From Bursaphelenchus xylophilus (taxonomy: Eukaryota; Nematoda; Chromadorea; Rhabditida; Aphelenchoididae), in assembly GCA_904066235.2 (NCBI GenBank), contig CAJFCV020000005.1:2542001-2606000 (forward strand): DNA of 64,000 nucleotides, written 5' to 3'. The translations under genes were made by a program, and so were the position numbers. This document shows, piece after piece, positions 22,975 through 34,970 of the stretch (positions within the stretch are counted from its first letter, which is position 1; every line of letters begins with the position of its first letter). The notes under the pieces were generated by a model. The model had not been told where the DNA came from and did no database searches. It saw only the letters and a program-made list of their open reading frames with translations.

Positions 22975-24979
22975 TTACACAACATGATACAATGACGGCG
23001 GATATAAATGGTTTTCCGTATGTAGACTTGGGTCGTAGGTTCCCTCCAAAATACTCGACTTTTTTCTCTTCTCTTCTTCGGTATCCAAAATTGCACTCAA
23101 CTTTTTGCGAGCTTCAGTTTGCACAAAGATATTGGATGGGACTGACATGGCACCGCGCATTCGATCGTGTACTTTGAGTTGAATTATTTTTAACTGAAAA
23201 TATTTTTTTTTCTTTTATAAAATTATAGTAAGAAGAGCGATCATCGTATTTTAAAGATTTTTAAGGTTTTTTTTCAAAATGCCAAAACTATTTTTAAATA
23301 AAAAAAAACTGTTAATTTTGAAAAAAAAAAGATTTTTCCAAGCCTACAAATCAATTTCTGAAAATTCCTAAAACAAACGGAATTGATGAGAAAGTTTTTT
23401 TTTCAAAATTTTTTTAAAGTTTTCTCCCATATCTTTGCACAACGTTTAGACTCTACTAGAAAAGCGGAAGTCGAGCTCTAATTGCGCCATTATCGATCGA
23501 ATTTTTGTGACACTTCGCTCCAAAAAGGTGGTCTTAAAGATACGATATTTTCACCCGATCATCCAAAATTGAGCGACTTGATAAATGGTGAATTGGAAAG
23601 AGTAGGCAGTTATCTCTCTGTTAGAGGTTCAGAAATTTGTATGTGTTATTCAGTCTTTGAGATATTCGACTTCAAACTTCCCAAAATTTAGAACTTTGCA
23701 ATCGCCTAGCGGGCGACGTTTAGTCACGAATCCTACAAAAATGGTCGATCAGCACTACAACATCACTCACAATCATCATGCAAAGTTTCAGAACTTTTTC
23801 CGGCTCGTAACTCGACTTATTGAGCCATCTTTCCTGCTATTATAATGATTGAAATGGTTGCCCGGGCTTTTCGCAAAATGACAAAATCCTTGGCATTCCG
23901 CAACTAGAGATATTTTAATTATCAAACTCATCAAACATAGTGTTTTTGAAAGACAAACCGGACCTTCTATAACAGGAAAAATTCACTGATAGGGTCTATA
24001 GCTTTTTTCTGTCAAGATTTTGTTCAATACTGGGCTAAATTACAATTTTTCTAATTACTCGAAGAAGCCAAAAAACATTATTTAACAGTACGCCAAACAT
24101 TTGTTTTCGTGGCGTGACGCGACCAGAATTCCGTGAAAAAACGTTGTGTTGCATACTTCGATCCAAAAACTCAGCTTTTTATATCTATTCCTTTCAATTA
24201 GGCATGGCTTCGGGCCGGGCTTTGCAAAATTTTTCCGACTAATTTCTCGGCCCGGCTCCGGGCTTCGATTTTTAGGCCCGGCCCGGTTTTTTTGAAATCT
24301 AAGTTTTGCCCGGAAAAAAGGAAAAAATATGCTTTTTCGATAGAATTTTTCATGTTTTCGAACACACTGCTGATAGCGAACGTAAAGCGACCTTATGTAC
24401 GTAGGTTTTGGTAAATTTTTCTTTACATTTTGCGAAAATTTGCCATAATTTTCCTTTCATTCCCGCTTTCTTTCTTTCCAACCTAGTGTAAAAATTTTCC
24501 GGGCCGAACTGGGCCGGGCTTTCCAATTTTTCCAAGTCCGGGCCCGGGCAGGGCTTGGAGATTCAAGCCCGGGCCTGCGGCCCGGGCCAGGCCGGGCTGG
24601 CCCGGTTTGCAGCCATGCTTACTTTCAATGACAAAGAATTTTTTACGTCCTGTGATTTGATCAACAGAGATGTGTTGCTTCTCATATTTATATAATATTT
24701 TATAAAACAAAATTTAATATGGACGTATTTTACAAACTTTCAACCCATCAAAATCTCATTTTTACAAAAAATTTGATTTATAACTTACTCTCAATTCATT
24801 CTTTGGCAGCCCACTTTCCGTATACAACGTCTCGAACCAGCATGGGCAAAAGTAGTCTCTCAACGCCCACAAATTAAAGGCCAGCCATGAAAGAAGACAT
24901 AAGAACCCGAATAAATAATACAGTTGAGTTTTGTAGTCGCTGAATGGAAACAGAATCGTCGATGAAATTTTTGAACCAG
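22975..24979 (-). CDS. Membrane protein, last two exons
   Basis: Exon 24979-24789 (acceptor TTTTCAG, donor AGA/GTAAGT) joins in phase to the terminal exon 23193-22975, which ends HVV and TAA. Together they give about 135 residues. A hydrophobic segment, LYYLFGFLCLLSWLAFNLWA, is followed by a cysteine/aromatic stretch (DYFCPCWFE), then a charged tail with ARKKLSAILDTEEEKRKK and a proline/tyrosine-rich end. That suggests the C-terminal helix and cytoplasmic tail of a membrane protein. Upstream exons were not found; a family B copy (25123-25572) lies just beyond, so the 5' part may be across a long intron or missing. The intron between the two exons holds a GC-rich palindromic element. No family was recognised. 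Confidence 0.6.
24203..24613. mobile_element. GC-rich palindromic element in an intron
   Basis: Left end GCATGGCTTCGGGCCGGGC and right end GCCCGGTTTGCAGCCATGC are near inverses. Blocks of GGCCCGG and CCGGGCC are packed at both ends around an AT-rich core. It resembles the GGCTCCGG element at 11984 in plan, but with different core words. Confidence 0.6.
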
Positions 24980-25122
24980 CTGAAAATGAAAGTATTTATT
25001 TATAATACAGAAAAACTGCCCATTAAAGTGTGCGTATTTTAAAAATAACCATAAGATGAAATGTGCTTGTAAAATACGTGGAAAAATTCTCCGTCGAGAG
25101 TCTGCAATATCATCAAAACTAA

Positions 25123-25572
25123 CAGGGGAAGTACTCCAAGTGCGACGCTCAGATTTTGATGAAACTTGGCACAAATTTAGAATAATTTTTTCTAAGATAT
25201 ATGCGAGAATCCTAGGTCGCGCTTTGCAGAAACAACCGAGATTTTTAGATCGAAACTCGGCGAAAATTTAGGACTTTTTGCCGAATTTCGGCACGAAAAG
25301 TTTCATGCCTATTTCAACTGTAAAGGATAATGTTTCTACAAAAAATCAAATTTTTCCGCACGAAACTGCCAAAGTTATGGCCAAAAAGCGCTTTTCTCTC
25401 TGACGGTTCTCCACGTTTATCGTGCTCTCTCGGCGGCAAAAATCGTTCGATATCTCGGCGGCGCCCGCAAAGCGCGGGCTAAAACTTTCAGGAATTGATA
25501 TTTAGTCTATTCCCGACGTGTGTGCAAAATTTAAAGAAAATCTAAGCGTCGCACTTGGGGTACTTCCCATGT
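25123..25572 (+). mobile_element. Repeat family B, full copy
   Basis: Starts CAGGGGAAGTACTCCAAGTG and ends CACTTGGGGTACTTCCCATG. A further right-end fragment of the same family ends at about 25802 (GGGTACTTCTCCTGTC). Confidence 0.88.
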
Positions 25573-26904
25573 AAAAAGGAATCAATGCGGCCACATTTTT
25601 GTGAACTTCACAATAGAAAACCAATGGAAAATTGGCCAAAGTTCCCAAAAAAATCTATTTTTTTCTTATCAAATTTCAACCGAAGAAACCTTCTGATTTT
25701 TTCGTCGAAACATGAGCTAGCAAGATGTTTTGAGAAATAGAATAAATTCGTGCCTAGTTTTATGAAAATTTGAGCGTTGCGTTTCGGGTACTTCTCCTGT
25801 CAACTTCCTTGTCATCAACGATGAATAAAAAATAAGCAGAACGTTTGCAAGGATCAGCTCTCATCTCCAGCCTTTAAGGAACAAATTTGCAAAATACAAT
25901 AAAAAATTGAAGAAGTATAGCAACTACATTCCCCTGTACAAAGCAACCAAAAAGTCATTCGTTATAGAAGGTTTTTTTCCGTAAAAAAAGTTTCTTTTGG
26001 CCCGGAATTGGCTTTTGTGGCCTCAGAAGTTTTTGGTTTTTATTCGTTGTACAGAGGTTCCACTGTATTCATTTTTTGGTTAATCTACAACGGAGTATCC
26101 AAAAATAAATTAAGATCGGCAGTGAAAATTCTACACTCTTTTCTTAAACCCAAACTATTCAAAACATGGTGTAAACTAAGTAACCTCTAAAACAAAGTTA
26201 TTTGCGTCATTATTAGATTGTGTATGTACTCTACGCCAAAAAAGAGTGTTTTCAAACAGAAAAATAGTTGTAAAATACGACAAAACTTTCCTATCACGCA
26301 TAAACGCCCGGAATTATACGATACAAATGATTGATTTTACCATAACGTTATATTATCCATCAAAAACCAATTTCACAAAGAAATTGAAGCCATCATTACG
26401 CCTCAAATCCTCGAATAAACCCCCTGAAACTCCGCGAAACTAACGCCTGAAACATTTAATTTACCCACATGCCATCGATCAGATGTCGATTGACATTACC
26501 CCTCCCTTTCTTTCCGCGGCCACATGCCGGACTTTATAAATCTTATCTTGGGGAATGGGAAGGGAGGAAAAGTTCTTTTTTTTTGGAAATGTCCGGCCTT
26601 GTTAAGCAAATAAAAGAAAAATTGGGAAAAATAGAAGACAGAAAGTGAGGAAAGTGATGCAAATTCACGGAACGGGATGTGGAGAATCCTGTGGGTCGCT
26701 GGATGACCAAAAAGTTCGCTATGTGGCAATTAGTGGGGACAAATTTCTGGAAATTGGCCAATTTTGAAACATTCAAGGAACAAAACAACAACTATGTACG
26801 AATATTGGCCTTTTCAACTGCATTGAATAGGGCTTGGAAGACGAAATGTCACAAAAACTTTTTTAAAGTTTTTGCGATCCCTTTTCGTAAAATTCAATTG
26901 GCAA

Positions 26905-27040
26905 TAGTAGTCTGTCGGGAAAATATTGAGCACAATGTCGCTGCCCAAATCGTGTTGCTGAAGTGAAAAGCAATTTGATTTTGTCGCGACACAACTCATT
27001 TTTTTCATCGGCGATGCGATTTTCGATGCGATATACCGCG
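26905..27040. mobile_element. MITE family A, truncated copy
   Basis: Left end AGTCTGTCGGGAAAATATTG, then AGCAATTTGATTTTGTCGCG and CGATGCGATTTTCGATGCGA. In place of the usual right end there is a short inverse echo (ATACCGCGGTAT and CATCGAAAAT), so the 3' end has been lost or rearranged. Confidence 0.75.
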
Positions 27041-27085
27041 GTATATTGCATCGAAAATTGATGTGTACCGCTAAATATTTTCACA

Positions 27086-27502
27086 GGGTCTTACAAAAAA
27101 GTGAAGGAAAGCCGGAGGCTATAAGTTCCGGCGGAGGCGGCGCAGAGCCTTCGTTTCTGGAATATGTATTTTTGCAAAATTTGCAGCGCGTTAGCAATTT
27201 CCATCCCTGTTTTCAACATAAGCTCTATTGAAAACCTCAAAAAACTTACATTTCTTTGTGATTTTCAACCGAAAAATTTCGAAATTTCTCGATCATTTTC
27301 AACCGAAAAAACACTGGTTTTCGGGGTAGAAATGCCCCTACTTCAGAAAGTTGTAGCGACGTCAAATTTTTCTTTATGATCTTGTTTTTTCATAGGCCAA
27401 AATTAACGTCGCTTAGAAATACATATTCCAAATACGAAGCCTCTGCGCCGCCTCCGCCGTAAGTTATAGCCTCCGACTTTCCTTCGCGTTTTTTGTAAGG
27501 CA
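27086..27502. mobile_element. Inverted-repeat element, ~415 bp
   Basis: Left arm TCTTACAAAAAAGTGAAGGA then GGCGGAGGCGGCGCAGAG and TTCTGGAATATGTATTT. Right arm is the inverse: AAATACATATTCCA, CTCTGCGCCGCCTCCGCC, TTTTTTGTAAGGC. Arms are about 90 bp. The GC-rich GGAGGCGGCG core stands out from the AT-rich surroundings. Open frames through it on both strands are shadows. Confidence 0.7.
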
Positions 27503-28009
27503 CTGGAACAAGGCAAGTGGGGTTTTGATAATAAAAAATGTCGGATAATAGTCGCACAGCAACCCGAAATAAAAGAAAAATGATTCCCGTCCATTTTAGA
27601 GCTTTGTCCAAATGAAAGGCTCAATTAACAAAAGAAACAAAAAATTTCGATCGATACAGTGTGGGCGAAATACTATAGTCTTTCCGGAAAGTCACCGGAA
27701 GGACTAGTAATCATTGCCCTGAGGGATTTGAGATAATAAAAATTCACTTTGAACGTGCAATTTGTTGCTTTTTTTTGCTGTCGGCTTTTTTTGAAAAGTG
27801 CAAACCCCAAAAATCAGTCCGGCGACTTACCGAACGGATTAGAAGAAGCCAGGAAATACGTCAGATTGCTGTAAGTCGGCTCAAAATTGTAATGCAATTT
27901 TCTACAAGACATTTTGAGAAAAAAATGCTGTTTAATATTGTAAAATACGGCGGTGGAAAATACATGTCTAAAAAAAATACAAGTATTCATAGGGTTTTTG
28001 GTTTCTTTT

Positions 28010-29480
28010 TTGTTTTGTTCCGATTGACTTGATTTTTGGCACGGAGGTTGCTCAAGACTGTCTCATTATGAATTTGAAAACAAATTTTCGAAACTTTCAA
28101 TTTTGAGCGACCTATGACGTCACAAAAGGTCAAAACTTTGAGATACCATATCTCGCTTCGTTTTATAGGTACCGACTTGAATTTAGGTTTCGTCGCGTAT
28201 GGTACATAACGGGACAATCACTGTCGAGATTTTTTCGAAATTTCAAAATTTACGGAAAAAATCTCAAAAAAGACCTTTTTTCGTATCTTTTAATTAGACC
28301 GGGGAATATTGAAATGCAAGCTTCTACAGGTCCATATCGGGAAAGCAAATTCATAACTAAGAGATAACTCAATGTATGTGTAGATACGGCCATGTACAAA
28401 GTTACACTTCCAGAAAACCCCGTCATGATGACGCAATTTCTGGATTTTTTGCATTCCATTGGATTCTACGTACCCGACTTCCTATTAGTGTCTTTCATTC
28501 CCGAACTCGCCTTCGTATTTTATGGCTTACTGTAAAAAATACGATTTGCACAGTGCAAAATTCAAAAAAATCGTTCTCGGCTCCCAGGTCGAAATTCAAA
28601 AAAACGGCTCGCGGATCTTATTTTTTTTTGCTCGAAGATTGTCCCAAAATTTTTTCAGAACATTCTACGTAGCCATTGTTTCAGAAAATGTGCATACTTG
28701 AAAACGCAATTTTCCGAAATTTTCGACTTTTTTGATTTTTCAAAATTTTCGCCCTGATGTACAACAACGATTTCAAAAATGTCCACCTATAGATTGTAGA
28801 GCTCGAAGAGCTCTACAAATTACCCGCTTACATCTTCTTTGTATCTTTAAAATTACGGCCGCCAGTGCGGCCGGAAATTTTGGTCGATTTTTGGTGCACC
28901 GTGCGAAAAAAATTGCCCTCAGGGCAATAAGCGGAGTTGAACAAATTTATCATATGGGTGCTACAGGACACAAAATGAACTACCATCGTGCCAAGTTTCA
29001 GCTTTCTACCTGCAATATTCCGTGCGCACCGTCCAGTCAAAAAAAATTTCGAAATTTCGGCCAAAATTCGGCCCTGAGGGCTTGGACTCGAATTTTTTCG
29101 GATTTGAATTTCGTCCATCGTATTCAGCACACTGAACTGCTACAGAAACAGGTATCGGTTCCTAAAATACGCACAGGTTGAAAAAGCAGTATTCGAATTT
29201 CCGAATTTTTGGATTTTACTTATTTTGACGAAAGTTACTATAGCTCGGGAACAAGGTCGAAATTGAAAAATCGGCTCCACGCGTGCAGTAGATAATTTTG
29301 TTGCCTTGGTATAACCGTTGAAATCTGAACCGTGTGATAAGCCCCTAAGGCCAAATCGTGCAGCGACTTTTTTGCCCAAAAAATTCAAAATTTTTAAAAC
29401 CGTCAAAACTCAAAAATTTCCAACTAAAATTCGTCTAAAAGTTACATATTCAGAATCTCCATGTCATTTCGGACATAGTC
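28010..29480. repeat. Probable repeat-derived stretch, no gene recognised
   Basis: The base composition is less AT-rich, and small palindromes recur (GCCCTCAGGGC near 28914, CGGCCGCCAGTGCGGCCG near 28857). Sentences such as CAAGTTTCAGCTTTCTACC and GACGAAAGTTACTATAGCTC are in the style of dispersed nematode repeats at 23440-23830 and 47240-48130. No terminal repeats or exons were identified. Confidence 0.4.
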
Positions 29481-29974
29481 GTATCTTTTTCCTCGGTACT
29501 TTTAGTGCAACGAGTGCCAATTTTGAAAAAACGCCCACTTCCATGACCGAAAACACAAAAAAAGAGCGCGGAGAAGAGAGAGAGCGGGCAGAGAATCGCT
29601 TCCTTCTTCGTTTGGCGGGAGAAAAGAGAGAGTGGGAAAGGGGTGGAGGGTGGTTAGACAAAGGTTTTCTCTTTCGATTCCGGTCAGAGATAAGGCGAAG
29701 AGAGTGCTGAGTGTGAGGAGGGTGGTACGGAAACGGATCGTGACGCGTCATGACGGGGTTTTCTGGATTTTTTTGAGAAATTTTTGTAAAAATATTTTTT
29801 TTGGTCCTGGATTCTCGGGATTTGGCCGTTTTTGGGCCAAATTTGACGGGGAATTTAGGAAAAATATTATATAAGGATACTTTTGAGTCCTGACTCCATT
29901 TTTTAGTTGATTTTTGCTTATTTTATGTGCTTTTGATCAGCTTTTGGTGGAAGAAAAATTAATTTAGGTAACAA

Positions 29975-30375
29975 AATGTAGTCTCGCGGCGGCCGTAGGC
30001 CGTCGCCTCATGCCGGCGGGCTCTTTAGCCGGGCTTAGCGATCTGGGACTGACCTGAGCTTAGCGATTAGGGTAAGCTTAGCGATCTTAACTGTTCGATC
30101 TATAACAAGGTCGGCTGAGCGTTCCGAACGCCACAAGTTTCTACTAGGCTCAGTCTAACGCGTAGCGTTTTTCTGTCGCGGCCGGAGGCCGTCGGCAAAG
30201 CTTTGGCGAGCTTTACATCACATTTGGACCTGGAATGTTGCCCAAATCGCGCGCAAAGCAGCGAAACCGGGCGCAAAGTTGCCTTTACACGCAGAGCTGC
30301 CCGAGAGACGGTAGCAGCCGCAGGCTGCGTTAGTCTCGAGCCCTAGTCGAAGACCGCATTGCGGCAGTGAGATGA
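29975..30375. other. GC-rich island with GCTTAGCGAT repeats
   Basis: About 400 bp of GC-rich sequence interrupts AT-rich DNA. It holds three or four copies of (G)CTTAGCGAT (30033-30090) and two GGCCG-rich blocks, GCGGCCGTAGGCCGTCG (29990) and GCGGCCGGAGGCCGTCGG (30177). A structured RNA or a repeat fragment are both possible. No reading frame looks coding. Confidence 0.45.
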
Positions 30376-30984
30376 ATATGTCACAAGTACATATCGCTCA
30401 TTACTTTCCCGATGTCCTTTTATTTTTTTTAAACGTAATGGTTAAAACAAAAATTCCTAGTGATCTTTGCAAAGTAATAAAAAATTTCTTGGCCCACTGA
30501 AGTACCACAAGAGAAACAATACAAAATCCGCTATGAAATGCATCGCAGCATCAGATAATTAACAACGAAAAAAGTTGGGCCATAGAACCAAAAAAAAGAG
30601 AAGAGAAAAGAAAAAGTTGAGGATGTAATGAAGGAATCAAGAGAGGCTATAAATTATTCATTGTAATTTTCGATGGTTCTTCTTTGGTGTATTATACTGA
30701 AAACAAATTTTTTTCTGAATTTTTTAGCGAATTTTGTTGGGAAATTCCTCAATTTTTAAGAAAAAGATTTAAAAAAAGATTGGTCTGGAAAAACTTTAAT
30801 ATTTCAAAGTTTTCGAAAAAAAAAAATTTTTTCAACGGATGCTTGCAATTTATTATTTATTTTTTATATTTTTTACCATAATTTTTTTTTTCTAAAATTT
30901 GAATATTCAAAAAGATCTTTTTGTTTTAAGAATTTCAATATTCATAAAATTAAAAAACCATTTTTTTCAAAAATTAAGACGTCA

Positions 30985-31132
30985 ATTTGTCGAGTGTCGG
31001 AAAAATAATGACCACAAAGTCGCTGCGCTGATCGCGTCGCTAAAGTGAAAAGCAATTTGATTTTGTCGCGACACAATTCATTTTTTTTTTAGATGCGACA
31101 TTGTGCTCATTATTTTCCCGACAGACTGATAA
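30985..31132. mobile_element. MITE family A, copy
   Basis: Left end GTGTCGGAAAAATAATGACC and right end CTCATTATTTTCCCGACAGA with CTGATA. The interior keeps AGCAATTTGATTTTGTCGCG. Confidence 0.85.
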
Positions 31133-31842
31133 CTCTTTTTTTCAATCCTAAAATCTTTTTTCCATTAAAAAATAATTTTCAAATTTTCTAAAAAAAAATT
31201 CAAATTTGAATCTTCAACTTATTCTCTTATTCATCTCTCCCCAAAATTTGCATAAACTTCCTCTCTCCATTTATTCGAATGACCTTTCCGTATTACCTCA
31301 ACGAGACGCGCGTCATTTTGCGGTGAAAAATACCTTGAACGAGAGTGAATGGGGACCGAAGAGAGGGGTCCGAGAAACAGAGACAATGAAAGAGGATCAA
31401 AAAAAGACGCGCAATAAATACTCTCGACAACAGTCTGGGAAATACTCGGAAAAAGAGGGCTTCTGGTAATGTTTGGGGAGGGTTGTTTTGCAAATTGCGG
31501 GTTTTAAAATACGGCGTTCTGATCGACCTTTTGTTGGTAAATCTTTGTAGACTAGATGTTACAGAATATCACACAGAATGTAATATGGAAGTGAGTGTAA
31601 AAAATGTAAGAAATCTTATAAAAATATTGTTTGTAAAATACGGGCATGGCTATGAATTCATATTTTTTGTTTGAATTTTGAAAGAATAAATGATGTCAGT
31701 CTGTCGGAAAAATAGTGAGCGCTCTTACAAGTTAGGCCAATAAAGGAATTTTTCAGCTAGAAAAAGGCTTTTTTGATTTGGTTTGTTTGGCTAGCTACAG
31801 GCTTATTTTATAAGGAAAGTACCTCAAATCAAAGGAAAGTAA

Positions 31843-31985
31843 TAGTTTGTCGGGAAAATAGTGAGCACAATCGCATCGCTCAAGTGAAAAGCAATTTGAT
31901 TTTGCCGCGACATAATTCATTTTCCCAGCGGCGATGCGATTTTCAATGCGACAGAGTGCTCATTATTTTCCCGACAGACTGATAT
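31843..31985. mobile_element. MITE family A, copy
   Basis: Left end AGTTTGTCGGGAAAATAGTG and right end CATTATTTTCCCGACAGACT with GATATA. A stray left-end fragment (CAGTCTGTCGGAAAAATAGT) lies just upstream at 31697. Confidence 0.85.
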
Positions 31986-32610
31986 ATGTCTATTTCATAA
32001 TACGGTGAGATAGTTTAATATTTAAAAGAAAATTATGTGCCCTAGATAAAGGTCTTTTCATATAAATTTCAAGTGTTTTGTAGCAGTCTAGAGACTCAAA
32101 AAATCTTCTTTTTTCAATATGTTTAAGCGCTATTAATTCATTTCCAAAACCTCAAACACATTGTAAAATACGATTTTTTTAATACTTTCGTTGTAAGCAG
32201 TAAAACCAAAAATCCCCGCGAAGATATCCCCTCACCGTCTAGGCTGAGTCCTCGAGTTCCGAAAACGATTAAAACTACTCTTTGAACAAAATATTTTTTT
32301 GACGTTTTCCTTGAGATGCCCCCTTTACTTTTGTGAGTTCCCGTAAAAATTTTATATCTCCATTCTTCCCCTGTTTTTTTCGGAGATTTGGAATGTTCGG
32401 CTTTCTTGATTCGATTCCACAAATTTTCTATTGAATACGTGGGTGAGGCAAAGCGAGTTTTGGGGGATGATTTTATTCAATTTTTGGGGCGTTTTTTGAG
32501 GTCAATTGAAGTGCTATTAATCCAATTTTTTGAGGGCATACTTGTTTAGAATTTTATGTTGTAAAATACGTTTTTCAAGTCGTAGAAAATAATTTCAGTT
32601 GTGGAATTTA

Positions 32611-32750
32611 CAAGGGAAGTACTCCATGTGCGACGTTCAGATTTTGATGAAATTTGGCACAAGTTTCGAAACTGTTTTTTAGCACACATGCAAGGCTCCA
32701 AGCCAGCGTTTTGCAAAAATGGCAGAGATTTTTAGATCGAAACTTACAAG
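32611..32750 (+). repeat. Family B left fragment, broken by the next copy
   Basis: Starts AAGGGAAGTACTCCATGTGC and reads to GAGATTTTTAGATCGAAA, at which point a second, inverse family B copy begins. This suggests insertion of one copy into or beside another. Confidence 0.75.
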
Positions 32751-33198
32751 GGAAGTACCCCAAGTGCGACGCTTAGATTTTCTTTAAATTTTGCACGCAC
32801 GTCGGGTATGGACTAAATATCAATTCCTGAAAGTTTTAGCTCGCGCTTTGCAGGCGCCGCCGAGATATCGGACGATTTATGCCGCCGAGAGAACGCGCTA
32901 AACCTGGAGAGCGGTCAGAGAGAAAAACGCTTTTTGGCCATAACTTTGGCAGTTTCATGCGGAAAATTTTGATTTTTTGTAGAAACATTACCCTTTACGG
33001 TAGAAATAGGCATGAAACTTTTCGTGCCGAAAATCGGCAAAAAGTCCTAAATTTTGGCCGACTTTCGATCTAAATATCTCGGTTGTTTCTGCAAAGCGCG
33101 AGCTAGGATTCTCGCATATATCTTAGAAAAAATAATTCTAAATTTGTGCCAAGTTTATTCAAAATCTGAGCGTCGCACTTGGGGTACTTCCCCTGTTA
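32748..33198 (-). mobile_element. Repeat family B, full copy, inverse orientation
   Basis: Starts AAGGGAAGTACCCCAAGTGC and ends CACTTGGGGTACTTCCCCTG. The interior runs in the inverse sense, with GTCGGGTATGGACTAAATAT at the left and CCGACTTTCGATCTAAATAT at the right. Confidence 0.85.
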
Positions 33199-34970
33199 GA
33201 AAACATATGAACAAATTTTTTTGTGAATTTTGGCATGAAAAGTTGCATGCTTATTCTACCGTAGAGGGTAATGTTTTCACAAAAAAATAAATTTTTAAAA
33301 ACCGGCAGTATGACAAAAATGTTTGTTTCCGGTAACCGCTCTCCGCGTTTTGCGTGCTCTCTGGGCCGCAAAAACCGTTGAATATTCCGTGAGAAGCTGG
33401 GGAAAACGGTGCGCTTTGTTGTAAATTTTGACTTGAAAAGCCTCATGCCTGTTTCCACCTTACGTTAGAAGGTTGTTTGCCACAAAAAAAAATAATTTTT
33501 CTTCTAGGCAAAAACCAACCAAGACATGGTCCAAAAGTGGTTTTTCTCTGACCCCTCTCCACGTTTCGCATACTCTCTCGGCCGCAAATCTCGTTGAATA
33601 TCTCGGCTCTTCTTGCAAAGCTCAAGCTAAAACTCTTAGGAACTGATATACGACTACTGCCCGAAGTATGTGCAAAATTTTAAAAATACAGGGTGTACCA
33701 AAAAAATGGAAACTTGTTTTTATAGCTATATTTTTTCGGAGAATCAAAATTCAGCAAAAGTAACGGTTATTATTGGTAACATAGAGCATTGTTCATAACA
33801 TGTTCAACCTGTTTCACAGTGGCTGCCTTTGGTGGCGATATAGAGCTCCAAACGTGACGTAAAATTTTGGGCTCCGGGCCGCAGCTTTTTAAGGGGGAAA
33901 TCGGCCCCGTTCTTGGCGCAGCATTTACTTTGCGACCCCAAACTTTTGTGGAGCATAGTACAGGTGCTGGCCTTCTACTTAAAAAAAAAATAGTCCATTG
34001 GATTCAGATCCGGCGAGCAGGCGGCCATTTCGCAGACGGGTTAAAATCGGGAAAATCGGTCCCATTTCGGGTCCTGAGTCGATTTTGCCCTGTGAGCCGG
34101 CGCTGAGTCCTGTTGGAACGCCAAGTTTGCATTGCCAAGGTTCTGCTGAGCTGACGGAAGCACGACAAAATAGAAATTAACGCGGCGCTAGTATTTTGCC
34201 CCATTGATTCACGAAAAACATGGATTTCTTGCCGCTGGCACAAATTCCGCCTTAAGCAATGACGACCCGGATTTTGGTGGTATTTGACGATGGCCAACAG
34301 GCTAGGAGCCTCACTGAAGCAGATTCTATCGTTCTGGTGGTTGTGTATCCGCTAAATATTAAACCGCGAACTGATTGCGCTCACGTCTCGGAGCTGCGGC
34401 CCGCCCCTTTGACTTTCCGACATTTTTGTGCCGTACGCACTTACTCTCGACTTTAAAGATCTGAATTTTTTAGAGCTTGTATGACATGAGATTGATCTCG
34501 CCTTTGGCTATTCGGCCGACTGATCGGTCGCTGATGTCAGTCTCAAGGGAAAGTTTTTCTTGAAAATCGCGGATTTTGCTGTTGGGGATCTTCCGGTTGA
34601 AAGAAGCGCTGGCGGTGCGTTTTCTTTCACTTCCTGAGCGCTTACTATCCGTATCAAGCTCCTTGCGCCGCGTGATTACTTTTTTGACACAACGTTCTTT
34701 CTATACCGAGAAAATTAACTGTTCGAACAGCTCCAAAAACAAGTCCAAAATCGAGGTCCCTTCGTTTGAAGTTCAGAAAAACAGGTCGATTAATCGATAT
34801 GGGCATAAAAATCAAACCACTAGGACAGAAAAACACAGAGAATTTTGTAGTAATAAACTTCTTTGGCTACACCTAACCATTTTCGCGTCAGGACCCATGA
34901 AAAAAAAGTTTCCATTTTTTTGGTACACCCTGTACATAAGCGTCGCACTAGTCGTATTTCCCTTATGAAT
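33199..34970 (+). mobile_element. Diverged family B copies, split by a mariner element
   Basis: Between 33199 and 33686 two partial, diverged B interiors lie in tandem (CGCTCTCCGCGTTTTGCGTG; CCTCTCCACGTTTCGCATAC). The second runs to GTGCAAAATTTTAAAAA, is interrupted by the mariner element, and resumes at 34935 with AAGCGTCGCACTAGTCGTAT and TTTCCCTTA, which is the expected B right end. Confidence 0.7.
33687..34934 (-). mobile_element. Decayed mariner-family transposon
   Basis: Length is 1248 bp. Ends TACAGGGTGTACCAAAAAAA and its inverse TTTTTTTGGTACACCCTGTA are exact inverted repeats starting at TA, and the match continues through TGGAAACTTGTTTTT-like bases. On the minus strand, split frames show mariner transposase signatures: FQQDSAPAHRAKSTQ near 34150, then CSPDLNPMDYF near 34000, and a helix-turn-helix-like segment (DRSVGRIAKGEINLMSYKL) near 34490-34545. 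Frameshifts and stop codons separate these blocks, so the transposase is a pseudogene. The size and motif order fit the Tc1/mariner superfamily. The element sits inside an older family B repeat. Confidence 0.88.

Noticed and set aside
25800..25870. Possible first exon (MRADPCKRSAYFLFIV) for the membrane protein at 22975-24979
   Set aside because: The reading phase does not fit the next exon and the only donor candidate is weak (GTTGAC).
26008..26190. Small plus-strand frame with a hydrophobic stretch
   Set aside because: It includes the recurring GTTGTACAGAGGTTCCACTGT-type repeat phrase seen near 9755 and 41130, and no splice or domain evidence supports it.
27660..27730. Hairpin AGTCTTTCCGG / CCGGAAGGACT as a terminator or RNA
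   Set aside because: A single short hairpin in repeat-rich DNA has no supporting context; Rho-independent terminators do not apply to nematodes.
29464..29751. Serine/proline- or arginine/glutamate-rich frames on both strands
   Set aside because: The region is a GA-rich low-complexity tract (AGAGAGAGCGGGCAGAG). A similar tract occurs near 63540.
32138..32422. 94-residue minus-strand frame with lysine-rich start
   Set aside because: It looks mildly coding, but no splice partner, start context or motif could be found. It overlaps a TAAAATACG repeat word. Left out as unsupported.
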